From NCBI GenBank assembly GCA_024403415.1, contig JAKSRY010000002.1:107257-171256 (forward strand): 64,000 nucleotides of DNA. The letters run 5' to 3'. Origin of the DNA: Lachnospiraceae bacterium (GTDB lineage Bacteria > Bacillota > Clostridia > Lachnospirales > Lachnospiraceae). Below, piece by piece: positions 53,535 to 62,546 of the stretch (position 1 is the stretch's first letter; every line of letters starts with the position of its first letter). The notes below the pieces were generated by a model that did no database searches, was not told where the DNA came from, and saw nothing but the letters and a program-made list of their open reading frames with translations. Both the position numbers and the translations under genes were made by a program.

Positions 53535-54437
53535 ATGAATACAAAAGTAAATATAGCAGGAATTGAATTTAAGAATCCGGTAACCGTTGCATCGGGTACC
53601 TTTGGATCGGGAATAGAATATGGCGAGTTTGTTGAATTGAACCTTTTGGGTGCTGTTACAACCAAGGGGGTTGCAAATATTCCATGGCCGGGGAATCCTA
53701 CACCGCGTGTAGCGGAATCATACGGCGGAATGCTTAACGCAATTGGACTTCAGAATCCGGGAATAGATGTATTTATTGAAAGAGATATTCCCTTTCTTAA
53801 AAAGTATGATACGAAAATAATTGTTAACGTGTGTGGAAAATCAGTTGAGGATTATGTTGAAGTTGTTGAGAAACTTGCCAATCAGCCAATTGATATGATG
53901 GAAATAAATGTATCCTGCCCTAATGTTAAGGAAGGTGCGATAGCCTTTGGGCAGAATCCGGATGCATTAAGGAATATTACCAAAGAGATTAAAGCACATG
54001 CAAAGCAGCCTGTAATAATGAAGTTGAGTCCTAATGTGACTGATATTGCATTAATGGCTAAAACGGCAGAGGATGCAGGGGCGGATGCCATTTCTTTAAT
54101 TAACACAATTACAGGTATGAAGATAGACATTAACAGACAGAAGTTTGTTCTTGCCAATAAGACAGGAGGTCTGTCCGGCCCTGCAATTAAGCCGGTTGCA
54201 GTCAGAATGGTTTATCAGTGTGCTCAGGCTGTTAAAATTCCTATTATTGGAATGGGTGGAATTGCTAACTATGAAGATGCTCTTGAATTTATTATGGCAG
54301 GGGCAACCATGGTAGCAGTTGGAGCTATGAATTTTGTTAATCCCTATACCACTAAAGAAGTGATTGAGGGAATTGAAAAATATATGACAGAGAAGAATAT
54401 TGATGATATTAATAGCCTTATAGGTTGCGTTAAGTGA
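53535..54437 (+). CDS. pyrD: dihydroorotate dehydrogenase B, catalytic subunit
   Basis: The product is an FMN-binding TIM barrel of about 300 residues. It shows 'FKNPVTVASGTFGSG', 'GAVTTKGV', the active-site cysteine in 'EINVSCPNVKEG' and 'GMGGIANYEDALEFIMAGA'. It oxidises dihydroorotate to orotate and works with PyrK. Start ATG 53535 has 'aaagg' 6 bp upstream; the in-frame ATG 53529 would abut it. pyrE, pyrF and carAB are not in the window. Confidence 0.94.
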   Translation: MNTKVNIAGIEFKNPVTVASGTFGSGIEYGEFVELNLLGAVTTKGVANIPWPGNPTPRVAESYGGMLNAIGLQNPGIDVFIERDIPFLKKYDTKIIVNVCGKSVEDYVEVVEKLANQPIDMMEINVSCPNVKEGAIAFGQNPDALRNITKEIKAHAKQPVIMKLSPNVTDIALMAKTAEDAGADAISLINTITGMKIDINRQKFVLANKTGGLSGPAIKPVAVRMVYQCAQAVKIPIIGMGGIANYEDALEFIMAGATMVAVGAMNFVNPYTTKEVIEGIEKYMTEKNIDDINSLIGCVK

Positions 54438-54463
54438 TTCTGGTTACCTGAATATAAAGCCTT

Positions 54464-54492
54464 TTGACTTTTGAATTTAGGTATGATATAAG
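54464..54492 (+). promoter_or_regulatory. sigma-A promoter for the zinc-ribbon protein
   Basis: TTGACT (54464-54469), exactly 17 bp, and TATAAG (54487-54492) precede the ATG 54551. This separates the following genes from pyrD transcription. Confidence 0.68.
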
Positions 54493-54550
54493 TGCATTTA
54501 TGTGTATAATAATATGTTGAAGTAATAATAAATTAAGGAAGGAAAATGCT

Positions 54551-56551
54551 ATGCAGTGTCCTAAGTGTAATGAAAACATAAAAGATGGTATGAGATTTTG
54601 TACAAAATGTGGACATGATCTTAATATTCCAGTTGATAATCAGCCGAGTGTTCAAAAGGTTCCGCCGGTGGGAGAACCATTGAATATCAAGCAGTTTGAA
54701 AATAACGATGAGAAGGTATATGAGCGTCCGGTACCTCCGATAGGGAGCCAGCCCAATAATGAGGTCCCCGTTACTGAAGCCAATAAGTCAATTTACGAAA
54801 AATATCAGAATGGTAATAAACAAGGTCAACAGACTGTACTTTTTTCTCCAGTAAATGACCCGATGAAAGCCCCAATGACAGGCTCCGTGAAAACTCAAAT
54901 AAATGGGCCTGCGTTTGGCCCCACGGTGAATAATGCTATTCATCAAGGCTTGGATGGAAGATATTATGGTCCGGATGGCAGAGTATATATTATGGGAGCT
55001 AATGGGCAACTTGTCGAAGTGAAGTCAGAACCTCAAGGTAAAGCAAACAAGAACAAGAAGGGGTGGCTGACTGTTTTGATTATATGTCTCTCAGTGCTGT
55101 TTGTGTGCGGCTTGGGCCTTGGAGCTTACTTTTTATTTTTTAATGAAAATGAGTCAACTTTGGTGACTGAGCATGAGACTAGTAGTAGTCCTACACCTGT
55201 AGATAATGGTGGTACACAAACAGGTGGTGGAAGTGCTAATAAGGAGGAAACGTCCGAGCCCTCCCCAAGTCCTGTGAGTACTCCTGAAGTGGTTAATGAG
55301 GAACCGATAATTATAAATATTAGTTCATATAATGATGACATTCGTACGATCATAGGAGAATATCTAAAACTACATCCGGATTTTGACATGGAGATTAGTT
55401 ATAACACTGAATATCATGATACTTCCTACTATAATTATATTAAAAATGAGTTGCCTGTATCTGGTAGCGATAGCTCTGCAGATATATTTGTAGTAGATTT
55501 GGATGAGTCATATGATTTTGTGAATGGACAATATTCCGATTATGTGCTTTCATATGATGAATTAGGAATTGAAACTTCGCAATTACTAAATGAAGCAGGA
55601 ATTGCAAAATATGCTGTTGATTTGGGAACAAGACATTCGGATAGAAAGATTGTAGGGCTTGGATACGAATCAACGTGTGCGTTACTCTTTTATAACCGTG
55701 CTTTTTTGGCGAAGGTAAAAGGTGATATAGGAGTGGACCCAGCAGATGCATGGGCGGTTGCAGGAGTATTTGGCGCTGATAAAGGTATATTTAATGATTT
55801 TACATTTGAACGAATGAGAAAATTACAAAAGTATGCCAAAAAGGCTAAGTATAAAGTGGTAGTAGATTTGAAGAGTTTTTGGGAAGGAGTCAACAATCAT
55901 TCGAAGAACCCATGGATAAATCAAGGACAACTTGAAATTAATGATATGAGACAGTCATTCTTAGATATTGCTAAGGATTTTTATCCATATACGAGCAAGG
56001 AAGATGAAGTATACTTCGATGATAAGGTTGCTGCTTATATTGGCTCTACTCGTTTTTTGAGAAATGTCCTAAATCACAACTCAAGTTATGGGGAATGGGG
56101 GGTTTGCTGTTCACCAATAGGTTATTATGATGGCGGTGAAATGCTTATGATTAATGCAAATGTTGACCCAAGAAAGATAAATGCAATTAAGGATATTATC
56201 GAATGGATTACGTTAGATAGTTCTGATGAGGGATTCCAGTATAAACTTGCCGCAGGGAATTCTGCGTTGACTGATTATCAGTATACAATTGTTCTATCTG
56301 AGAAGGTCGATGAGGCGCTTGCTGGTGTCGCAGCAAATGGATTTAATTGTATTGGAGAGATGGACATCATGGGTAGCAGAGTTGCTATACCAAGTATGCA
56401 GATCACAAATGGGAATGTTCAAGGACCTGGACACAAAGAAATAAGTAATAAATGGTATGAGTTAGCAATTCGATATGCTGTGGGAGAAATTGGAAAAGAT
56501 ATGGTTCAACAACAACTGGAAGACTATGTGAATAGTTTAGGAATTGGATAG
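54551..56551 (+). CDS. zinc-ribbon / TM / solute-binding-like protein
   Basis: The product has 666 residues in three parts. An N-terminal zinc ribbon has C3-C6 and C17-C20 ('CPKC' and 'CTKCGHD'). A Pro/Asn/Gln-rich cytoplasmic linker leads to one helix (about 174-197). An extracellular segment rich in Ser/Thr/Pro (about 200-250) then precedes a domain resembling ABC solute-binding proteins (about 255-666; 'DIFVVDLDE', 'DKVAAYIGSTRFLRN', 'EWITLDSSDEGFQY'). The order would place the ligand domain outside and the ribbon inside, as in a sensor or anchor. No kinase, ABC permease or regulator gene is adjacent. The ligand is unknown. Confidence 0.7.
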   Translation: MQCPKCNENIKDGMRFCTKCGHDLNIPVDNQPSVQKVPPVGEPLNIKQFENNDEKVYERPVPPIGSQPNNEVPVTEANKSIYEKYQNGNKQGQQTVLFSPVNDPMKAPMTGSVKTQINGPAFGPTVNNAIHQGLDGRYYGPDGRVYIMGANGQLVEVKSEPQGKANKNKKGWLTVLIICLSVLFVCGLGLGAYFLFFNENESTLVTEHETSSSPTPVDNGGTQTGGGSANKEETSEPSPSPVSTPEVVNEEPIIINISSYNDDIRTIIGEYLKLHPDFDMEISYNTEYHDTSYYNYIKNELPVSGSDSSADIFVVDLDESYDFVNGQYSDYVLSYDELGIETSQLLNEAGIAKYAVDLGTRHSDRKIVGLGYESTCALLFYNRAFLAKVKGDIGVDPADAWAVAGVFGADKGIFNDFTFERMRKLQKYAKKAKYKVVVDLKSFWEGVNNHSKNPWINQGQLEINDMRQSFLDIAKDFYPYTSKEDEVYFDDKVAAYIGSTRFLRNVLNHNSSYGEWGVCCSPIGYYDGGEMLMINANVDPRKINAIKDIIEWITLDSSDEGFQYKLAAGNSALTDYQYTIVLSEKVDEALAGVAANGFNCIGEMDIMGSRVAIPSMQITNGNVQGPGHKEISNKWYELAIRYAVGEIGKDMVQQQLEDYVNSLGIG

Positions 56552-56594
56552 ACATCTCTTGAGTTACAGGTCGCAATCTGAAGGGAGTTTATAA

Positions 56595-57512
56595 ATGAAA
56601 AAAAAATATACGGTGTTAACAGTAACACTGCTTATTTTAATAGGAATTCTTGCGTTATTTCTTGTTGTACTAACTTTTAATACTGAATTTAAGGAAGATG
56701 TTGCAATGATTCCTGAGTTCGAAGCGATAGATGATAGTACAAAAAATCAGATAGAAGGCGAGAGAGAAAATTCAAAAACAGAATTGGATACGACACAGGC
56801 AGAAGATAGTGGAGTTAACCAAGGTGAGATACACTCACAAAAAGATAATAATGGTAGCTACTGGAGTGGAAAGAAAGCCATTATGCTGGGGGACAGTATT
56901 GTGGATTATGATGGAGACGTTAACATGTATGATGTTAACGAAATAATAGTAGGTTATACACATTATCTTTATGAACTGGGATTTGAGTATATTGACAATC
57001 AGGGGCATGATGGTGCGGGTATTGCCTTTCATGATAGTGGTGGTAAAGATGTATGTTCAGTGGTCAACAATATTAATTTTTCAGAATATGATTTGGTCAT
57101 TATTTCAGCAGGTGTTAATGATTTTTTATGGTTGTGCAGTCCTTTGGGTGATATTGATAATGAAAACTTTGATATCGAATGCTTTTATGGAGCCTATCAG
57201 TATATTTTGACCAAAATACGGTCAGATAATCCAAATGCAATTATTGTTATAACAACTCCGTTACGTTGCGACAGTTATGCTTCTTATCAAGAATATAATG
57301 CATGTCAATTGAATTTAGAAGCATATGCAAATGCAATTAAGGAAATTGGAAAGAAATATGATATAGGTGTAATAGATTTATTCTCCTTAGAAGAGTTTAA
57401 TCAGAATATGAGAATATATACACTTGATGGTTTACATCCAAATAATGATGGTTACGAGATAATAAGTGAGGAGTGTCTTGTACCATTCATTAAGTCACTA
57501 AAATCAGAATAG
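56595..57512 (+). CDS. membrane-anchored SGNH/GDSL hydrolase
   Basis: The product has 305 residues. It has an N-terminal helix (about 7-28), an acidic linker and an SGNH domain: 'IMLGDSIVDYDG' with G-D-S at 99-101, G-V-N-D near 173, and 'LDGLHPNNDG' near 277. It probably acts as an extracellular esterase on acylated carbohydrates. It lies 43 bp after the zinc-ribbon protein and ends at a terminator, so the two form a short operon. It shares its architecture with 21824-22909. Confidence 0.8.
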   Translation: MKKKYTVLTVTLLILIGILALFLVVLTFNTEFKEDVAMIPEFEAIDDSTKNQIEGERENSKTELDTTQAEDSGVNQGEIHSQKDNNGSYWSGKKAIMLGDSIVDYDGDVNMYDVNEIIVGYTHYLYELGFEYIDNQGHDGAGIAFHDSGGKDVCSVVNNINFSEYDLVIISAGVNDFLWLCSPLGDIDNENFDIECFYGAYQYILTKIRSDNPNAIIVITTPLRCDSYASYQEYNACQLNLEAYANAIKEIGKKYDIGVIDLFSLEEFNQNMRIYTLDGLHPNNDGYEIISEECLVPFIKSLKSE

Positions 57513-57526
57513 AAGTTATGTTATCA

Positions 57527-57582
57527 AACTCAATTCGGAATCAAGAATCAAAAGTTATCTTAATTCTGAATTGAGTTTTTTG
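57527..57582 (+). terminator. rho-independent terminator
   Basis: A 15-nt arm at 57527-57541 pairs, with one mismatch, to 57563-57577, and is followed by a T6 run. It ends the zinc-ribbon/SGNH transcript. Confidence 0.8.
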
Positions 57583-57627
57583 ATTTAAAACACTTAACAT
57601 CATAACACTATATGTGGTATTATTTGA

Positions 57628-57650
57628 TGTGGTAAATATAATAAACCACA
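57628..57650. promoter_or_regulatory. TGTGGT-N11-ACCACA inverted repeat over a TATAAT box
   Basis: TGTGGT (57628-57633) and ACCACA (57645-57650) flank a TATAAT (57637-57642) about 100 bp before the uracil permease gene. A second TGTGGT lies at 57613-57618. This could be an operator. The same half-sites, with a 7-nt spacer, occur at the 43963-43981 promoter. Confidence 0.4.
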
Positions 57651-57747
57651 AAATCGTGTAGGAAGAGGCAGCTTAGTAATATAACTTTAGCAGACAGGTA
57701 AGACTGATTTTTGCTCATTTTGTGGAATATCTAAAAGGGGGATGGTT

Positions 57748-59115
57748 ATGAAGCTAGTCTATCAGGTTGATGACAAACCTAAAATGAGTCAGATTTTAAT
57801 TTTTTCACTTCAGCAGTTGCTTGCTATCTTGGCGGCGACAATTGCTGTTCCTGCCATCATTAATAATGGAGCAGGAACTGAGATGAGTTCTTCTGCTGCT
57901 TTATTTGGCGCAGGTGTAGGAACTCTGGTATATCTTTTATTTACGAAATTTAGAAGCCCTGTTTTCCTTGGTTCATCCTTTGCCTTTATTGGTTCAATGC
58001 TTGCAGCATTTGCCGGTGGCGTATCAATGAGCCTTGGTTATTTTGGATTAATCATAGGTGCAGCATTTGGCGGTTTGGTATACGTTGTGATTGCGCTTAT
58101 AGTTAAAAAGGTTGGTGTTAACTGGATTGCAAAGCTTATGCCAGCAGTAGTTATCGGACCAACAGTTGCAATTATCGGACTTGGTCTTGCTGGAAATGCA
58201 GTAGGTGATTTGTTCGCGGGAAAAGTTCTTGATTCAGAAGCTAATCAGCTTGCTGAGCCATATATTTGTCTTATCTGTGGTCTTGTTACATTATTTGTAA
58301 CGATGCTCTGCTCTGTATATGGAAAGAAATTCCTTAAGATGATTCCATTTATTGTTGGTATTCTTTCGGGTTATGCAGTTGCAGCAATTCTTACTGTTAT
58401 TGGTAACTGTGCAGGAATTGATGCACTTAAGATTATAGATTTTTCAGCATTTGCAAATATGAAGTGGTATCCTGATTTTACTTTCATTATGGCAATGGGA
58501 TCTCCTTTCGAATATGGAGAGGCTGGTTCAATGTTGCCGTATATCGGAACAATTGCAGTTGCATACGTTCCTGTTGCCTTTGTTGTATTTGCTGAGCATA
58601 TTGCAGATCATAAGAATCTTTCATCCATTATTGAAAAAGATCTTCTCGATGATCCTGGTCTTCACAACACTTTGCTTGGTGATGGTATTGGTTCTATGGC
58701 AGGAGCTATCTTTGGAGGATGTCCAAATACCACATATGGTGAGTCAATTGGATGTGTTGCTATTTCAGGAAATGCCTCTGTAGTTACAATTCTTACTACA
58801 GCAATTATGGCAATTGTTGCCTCTTTCATTGCTCCATTTGTTACACTCCTTGCAACTATTCCTAACTGTGTAATGGGCGGTGTCTGTGTTGCTTTGTATG
58901 GTTTCATTGCAGTATCCGGCCTTAAGATGATTCAGGGCGTAGACCTTAATGATAACAAGAATCTGTTCGTTGTATCTGTTATTCTTATTGCAGGTATTGG
59001 TGGACTTTCACTTACTTTTGGATCAATAAATATTACTGCAGTTGCATGTGCCTTGATTTTAGGTATCATTACAAACATTATTCTTTCAAAAAAAGAAAAA
59101 CTTGAGAAAAAATAA
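57748..59115 (+). CDS. uraA: uracil/xanthine permease (NCS2 family)
   Basis: The product has about 455 residues and 12-14 helices. It begins 'LVYQVDDKPKMSQILIFSLQQLLAILAATIAVP', typical of UraA/PyrP. The substrate-site segments are 'FVVFAEHIADHKNLSSI' (key Glu) and 'GGCPNTTYGESIGCVAISG'. It imports uracil with protons; the upp gene next codes for the enzyme that traps it as UMP. Start ATG 57748 has 'ggggg' 6 bp upstream. A long leader (about 100 nt) precedes it, but no PyrR-type binding loop was recognised. Confidence 0.92.
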   Translation: MKLVYQVDDKPKMSQILIFSLQQLLAILAATIAVPAIINNGAGTEMSSSAALFGAGVGTLVYLLFTKFRSPVFLGSSFAFIGSMLAAFAGGVSMSLGYFGLIIGAAFGGLVYVVIALIVKKVGVNWIAKLMPAVVIGPTVAIIGLGLAGNAVGDLFAGKVLDSEANQLAEPYICLICGLVTLFVTMLCSVYGKKFLKMIPFIVGILSGYAVAAILTVIGNCAGIDALKIIDFSAFANMKWYPDFTFIMAMGSPFEYGEAGSMLPYIGTIAVAYVPVAFVVFAEHIADHKNLSSIIEKDLLDDPGLHNTLLGDGIGSMAGAIFGGCPNTTYGESIGCVAISGNASVVTILTTAIMAIVASFIAPFVTLLATIPNCVMGGVCVALYGFIAVSGLKMIQGVDLNDNKNLFVVSVILIAGIGGLSLTFGSINITAVACALILGIITNIILSKKEKLEKK

Positions 59116-59298
59116 TATTATGGAAGGCAGTGCATGCGCATATAGTAAATGTTTTACTACTGTGTGCATAAATATATAGTCATAGTATGTTATATAAATG
59201 AGAAAAGAGTTATAATTTTATGTAACAATTGTGTAAGCTATATATTATGAAGAATATTTAGCTTGCACAAAATAAAACGGGAAAGAAGAGTGTTTGGT

Positions 59299-59952
59299 AT
59301 GGATAAAAATGATTTTATGAATGTTGAAAATGTTACTATTCTTGAGCATCCACTTATTCAGCATAAGATAAGTCTTCTTAGAGATTCTGCGACAGGAACA
59401 AATGAGTTCCGTAAGCTCATAGAAGAAATTGCTATGTTAATGGGATACGAAGCATTAAGAGATCTTCCACTTAAGGATGTTGAAGTCGAAACACCTATAG
59501 AAAAATGTATGACACCTAAAATTGCAGGTAAGAAACTTGCTATAGTTCCAATCCTCAGAGCAGGACTTGGAATGGTTGGCGGAATGCTTAACCTTGTTCC
59601 GCTTGCCAAGGTTGGTCATATCGGATTATACAGAGATCATGAAACACATGAACCGCATGAATATTACTGTAAATTGCCTGAACCAATTGATCAGCGTACA
59701 ATAGTTGTACTTGATCCAATGCTTGCAACCGGTGGCTCTGGTGCCGAAGCAGTTGAATTTATTAAGAAGCACGGTGGTAAAAATATAAAGTTCATGTGTA
59801 TTATTGCTGCACCGGAAGGTCTTCAGAGACTTCATGAGGCACATCCTGATATTCAGATATATGTTGGTCATCTAGACAGATGTCTTAATGAAAACGCATA
59901 TATTTGTCCTGGTCTTGGCGATGCTGGAGACAGAATTTTCGGAACGAGATAA
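59299..59952 (+). CDS. upp: uracil phosphoribosyltransferase
   Basis: The product has about 217 residues. It shows '[25 protein letters not shown]', the PRPP loop '[20 protein letters not shown]' and the uracil-binding C-terminus '[12 protein letters not shown]'. It makes UMP from uracil and PRPP. Start ATG 59299 fits the family N-terminus, and the frame continues to a TTG at 59263. It forms a salvage pair with the permease. The stop is one base before the next start codon. Confidence 0.94.
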   Translation: MDKNDFMNVENVTILEHPLIQHKISLLRDSATGTNEFRKLIEEIAMLMGYEALRDLPLKDVEVETPIEKCMTPKIAGKKLAIVPILRAGLGMVGGMLNLVPLAKVGHIGLYRDHETHEPHEYYCKLPEPIDQRTIVVLDPMLATGGSGAEAVEFIKKHGGKNIKFMCIIAAPEGLQRLHEAHPDIQIYVGHLDRCLNENAYICPGLGDAGDRIFGTR

Positions 59953-59953
59953 T

Positions 59954-60676
59954 ATGTTAAAAAAATTAAAGAGAATAGTCAAAATTGTCCAAAATTATTT
60001 CAAAAATGGTTCGCAGAATGTTTTTTTCTCGATAGGAGAAAATTGCCTTGCTGATAATATTTTGAATAGATATGAAATAAAAAGTTTTTCTAGTCCCTTC
60101 TCATCTGGCCGCTCAAATATTGAGTATATATTGAAATTTGAACAAGAAGGCTATGAAGGATTTGTTGACAAGTCATTCCTAAAATATGAAAAAGTGGGTA
60201 ACAGTGAGGTTGCAAGAAACAAAAAGTATGTAGAGACTAAGAATAAATATAATTCTCTATGCACGAATGGATTTGAATTTACTCATCATGATGTCATTTC
60301 TGATGTGAAAGTAAGAAATACTATCATTAGGAGATGCAACAGATTATTAAACATCAGCAATAAGAATATATATATGCTTTATCATCATAGGCTATGCAAT
60401 GAAACTGATGAGTCCTTATTAGTTGAAGACCTTAAAAAGCTAAAACATATATATGAAAATCGTCATAACAAGGTATTCATATATATGTTTACTCAGGTTA
60501 TTGTTAATGATCCGAGTGAGAGAACAATTAGTCATAATGTAGTCAGTGGGATTAATATATACAAATTAAATACTCTTGATGAGTGGGCAGGAGATGATGA
60601 AGACATTTTATGGGCAAGATGTGATGATGATTTGATATCGGATATGATAAAGGATATTAAAGCAAATGCTCAGTAA
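59954..60676 (+). CDS. DUF1796-like putative papain-like cysteine peptidase
   Basis: The product has about 240 residues. The N-terminus 'FFSIGENCLADNILNRYEIKS' followed by 'SSPF' matches the 'slG.nC......L.r..lr..s.PFdw' signature of the DUF1796 family. Those proteins are predicted papain-like cysteine peptidases or transferases with an invariant Cys near the N-terminus, but no member has an activity that can be assigned here. Start ATG 59954 is one base after the upp stop, so it is co-transcribed with upp. The frame extends back to 59888 but would overlap upp. Relatives are common in glycan loci, so it may belong to the surface-polymer genes. Confidence 0.65.
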   Translation: MLKKLKRIVKIVQNYFKNGSQNVFFSIGENCLADNILNRYEIKSFSSPFSSGRSNIEYILKFEQEGYEGFVDKSFLKYEKVGNSEVARNKKYVETKNKYNSLCTNGFEFTHHDVISDVKVRNTIIRRCNRLLNISNKNIYMLYHHRLCNETDESLLVEDLKKLKHIYENRHNKVFIYMFTQVIVNDPSERTISHNVVSGINIYKLNTLDEWAGDDEDILWARCDDDLISDMIKDIKANAQ

Positions 60677-60764
60677 AGAAACATATATCATTTTGGATAT
60701 GCACGGTATATCTAAATAAATATGTTGTGCGATGATATGAAAAATTATAAGGACAATTTCAACA

Positions 60765-60792
60765 ATCCCGGAGGAATACTCCGGGATTTTTT
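60765..60792 (+). terminator. rho-independent terminator after the DUF1796-like gene
   Basis: The stem ATCCCGGAG (60765-60773)/CTCCGGGAT (60779-60787) has a 5-nt loop and is followed by a T run. It closes the uraA-upp-DUF1796 transcript. Confidence 0.85.
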
Positions 60793-60806
60793 GGCCTTTA
60801 GTTACA

Positions 60807-60834
60807 TTGACTTATGCTTTGTGAAGAGTATAAT
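60807..60834 (+). promoter_or_regulatory. sigma-A promoter of the Mrp/Mbh-type operon
   Basis: TTGACT (60807-60812), a 16-bp spacer and TATAAT (60829-60834) lie 134 bp before the MrpE start. The intervening leader shows no obvious riboswitch. Confidence 0.65.
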
Positions 60835-60967
60835 ATTCACGAATTATGAGACTAGTATGCAGATTATAGGATTGACGGTTAGTTCTTTATTTTAATCTTT
60901 ATAATTAAACTTAGATGGTTTTTGCTTTTGTGTTTTATATATGAATTAATTTAACAGCAGGTTAATT

Positions 60968-61519
60968 ATGTTTATTCTTTACTTTATTTTATGGGTCATC
61001 TTTAATGGCCAGATAACTTTGGAAATTTCATTATTTGGAATCGCTATTGCTGCGGGTATTTATGCATTTACCTGTATCTTTATGGATTTCAGCCTTAAAA
61101 AGGATATAGCATTGTGTAAGCGCATATTTTTGTTCTTACACTATATCTTTGTGCTGATATGGGAAATTATTAAGGCCAATATCGTGATGGTTAAGTTCAT
61201 TGTGGTTAAGCAGGAGCGTGAACTTCATCCGGTGATTTTTAAGATGAAGACCAAACTTAACAGCAAGGTTGCCCGTACACTGCTTGCAAACTCGATTACA
61301 CTGACACCGGGTACCATAACTGTATCCATGAAGGATGATGAACTTATTATTCATGCAATCGATGAATCCCTGGCTATAGAAGATGATGGAAACTTCATAT
61401 TCGAAGAGCTCTTATATCGCATGGAAAATATATCATGCGAAAGAAAAACGGCTAAAAACAATGCAGAAAGCAACAAAGAGGAAGCAAAGGCCGGAGAGGA
61501 GGCAGTGAAGAATGACTGA
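60968..61519 (+). CDS. mnhE: Na+/H+ antiporter subunit E (MrpE/MnhE/MbhA)
   Basis: The product has 183 residues. Two or three N-terminal helices are followed by the soluble 'VNSKVARTLLANSITLTPGTIT'-type block (here 'LNSKVARTLLANSITLTPG'), the strongest signature of the E subunit. The C-terminus is charged. The E subunit is a small part of the multi-subunit cation/proton antiporter. The next gene overlaps by 8 bp. Confidence 0.9.
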   Translation: MFILYFILWVIFNGQITLEISLFGIAIAAGIYAFTCIFMDFSLKKDIALCKRIFLFLHYIFVLIWEIIKANIVMVKFIVVKQERELHPVIFKMKTKLNSKVARTLLANSITLTPGTITVSMKDDELIIHAIDESLAIEDDGNFIFEELLYRMENISCERKTAKNNAESNKEEAKAGEEAVKND

Positions 61520-61922
61520 ATTTGTTAGTTCTTTTTTGACGGTAATACTTATTATTCTGGCAGTTATGGTTTTGCTGTGCCTTGTACGATGCGTAATGGG
61601 TCCCAGAGTTACGGACAGAATTGTCTGTGTCAACATGATAGGTACTCTGGTTGTTTTCATGATAGCAATATTGGCAATTAAGCTTGAAGAGGGATATCTT
61701 GCGGATATCTGTGTCATATATGCGATGATAAGCTTCCTTGCGGTAGTGGTGCTCTGCAAGGTATATCTGGGAGTTTATCTTGACAGAAAAAATCGTGAAT
61801 TTGCAGCTCTTGAAAATGATGCAGAAGATTTGGAAAATGTTGAAAGCATTGGAAATGCTGAGGCTGTGAATGCCACTATGAATAAAGAAACTAAGGAGGG
61901 TTCGGAAAATGTCAACGCTTGA
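61512..61922 (+). CDS. mnhF: antiporter subunit F (MrpF/MnhF/MbhB)
   Basis: The product has 136 residues with three helices. The motif 'RCVMGPRVTDRIVCVNMIGT' is diagnostic for subunit F, followed by 'LADICVIYAMISFLAVVVLCKVYLG'. It ends in an acidic tail of about 40 residues, longer than the usual family size of about 90-100. It overlaps both neighbours. Confidence 0.9.
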   Translation: MTEFVSSFLTVILIILAVMVLLCLVRCVMGPRVTDRIVCVNMIGTLVVFMIAILAIKLEEGYLADICVIYAMISFLAVVVLCKVYLGVYLDRKNREFAALENDAEDLENVESIGNAEAVNATMNKETKEGSENVNA

Positions 61923-62256
61923 AATTGTATGTGATGTAATCGGAATACTTCTTATAATTCTCGGACTGATTATTTATCTTTTCCAGATAATCGGTTTGTT
62001 TAAGTACAAATATATTCTTAACAGAATGCATGCAGCCGGTATGGGAGATACACTTGGACTGTTCCTCGGCCTACTTGGTATTATTCTGCTTTGCGGATTA
62101 ACCTTTACATCGCTTAAACTTGGACTTGTTGTTCTGTTTTTATGGTTTTCTTCACCAACATCATCACACCTTATATCAAAACTGGAGGTGTGCACAAATG
62201 AAGAGGTTGGAGAACATGCAGAAATTCAGATAGATAAAGAGGAGGATATGCAGTAA
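61909..62256 (+). CDS. mnhG: antiporter subunit G (MrpG/MnhG/MbhC)
   Basis: The product has 115 residues with three helices. It has the 'DPFSRMHAAGKGDTLG'-like motif as 'ILNRMHAAGMGDTLG' and ends with 'FLWFSSPTSSHLISKLEV'-type sequence, both typical of G subunits. It overlaps F by 14 bp and shares one base with the next gene. Confidence 0.9.
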   Translation: MSTLEIVCDVIGILLIILGLIIYLFQIIGLFKYKYILNRMHAAGMGDTLGLFLGLLGIILLCGLTFTSLKLGLVVLFLWFSSPTSSHLISKLEVCTNEEVGEHAEIQIDKEEDMQ

Positions 62257-62546
62257 TGGATATTTTTATGATAATTCTCCTCGTGCTTCTTATTGTTTGT
62301 GCAATATCGGTTACTTTTTCGAAGAACCTTCTGAATTCAGTAATCATATTTATGTCGTATTCGCTTATTATGAGCGTTATCTGGATGCTGTTGGAGTCGC
62401 CGGACCTTGCAATTACAGAGGCAGCTGTTGGTGCCGGAGTTACTTCGATTTTATTTTTTGTAACATTGAAAAAAATACAGGGAATCATAAAGAACCCTGA
62501 AAATGAGAAAAAGGAAGAGGAGGTTTCGGATGAAAAATCAGAATGA
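62256..62546 (+). CDS. MbhD-like subunit (DUF4040)
   Basis: The product has 96 residues and three helices with 'LNSVIIFMSYSLIMSVIWMLLE' and 'PDLAITEAAVGAGVTSILFFVTLKKI'. This corresponds to the MbhD segment that in classical Mrp systems is part of the C-terminal end of MrpA. Here it is a separate gene, as in archaeal and clostridial Mbh/Mbx clusters. The start shares one base with the G stop (TAATG). Confidence 0.85.
   Translation: MDIFMIILLVLLIVCAISVTFSKNLLNSVIIFMSYSLIMSVIWMLLESPDLAITEAAVGAGVTSILFFVTLKKIQGIIKNPENEKKEEEVSDEKSE

Noticed and set aside
57583-57747. PyrR attenuator or other pyrimidine riboswitch before uraA
   Set aside because: The leader is long enough, but the PyrR-binding consensus and a terminator/antiterminator pair could not be found.
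59888-59953. Upstream start of the DUF1796-like gene inside upp
   Set aside because: It would overlap the conserved end of upp; ATG 59954 directly after the upp stop is the natural start.
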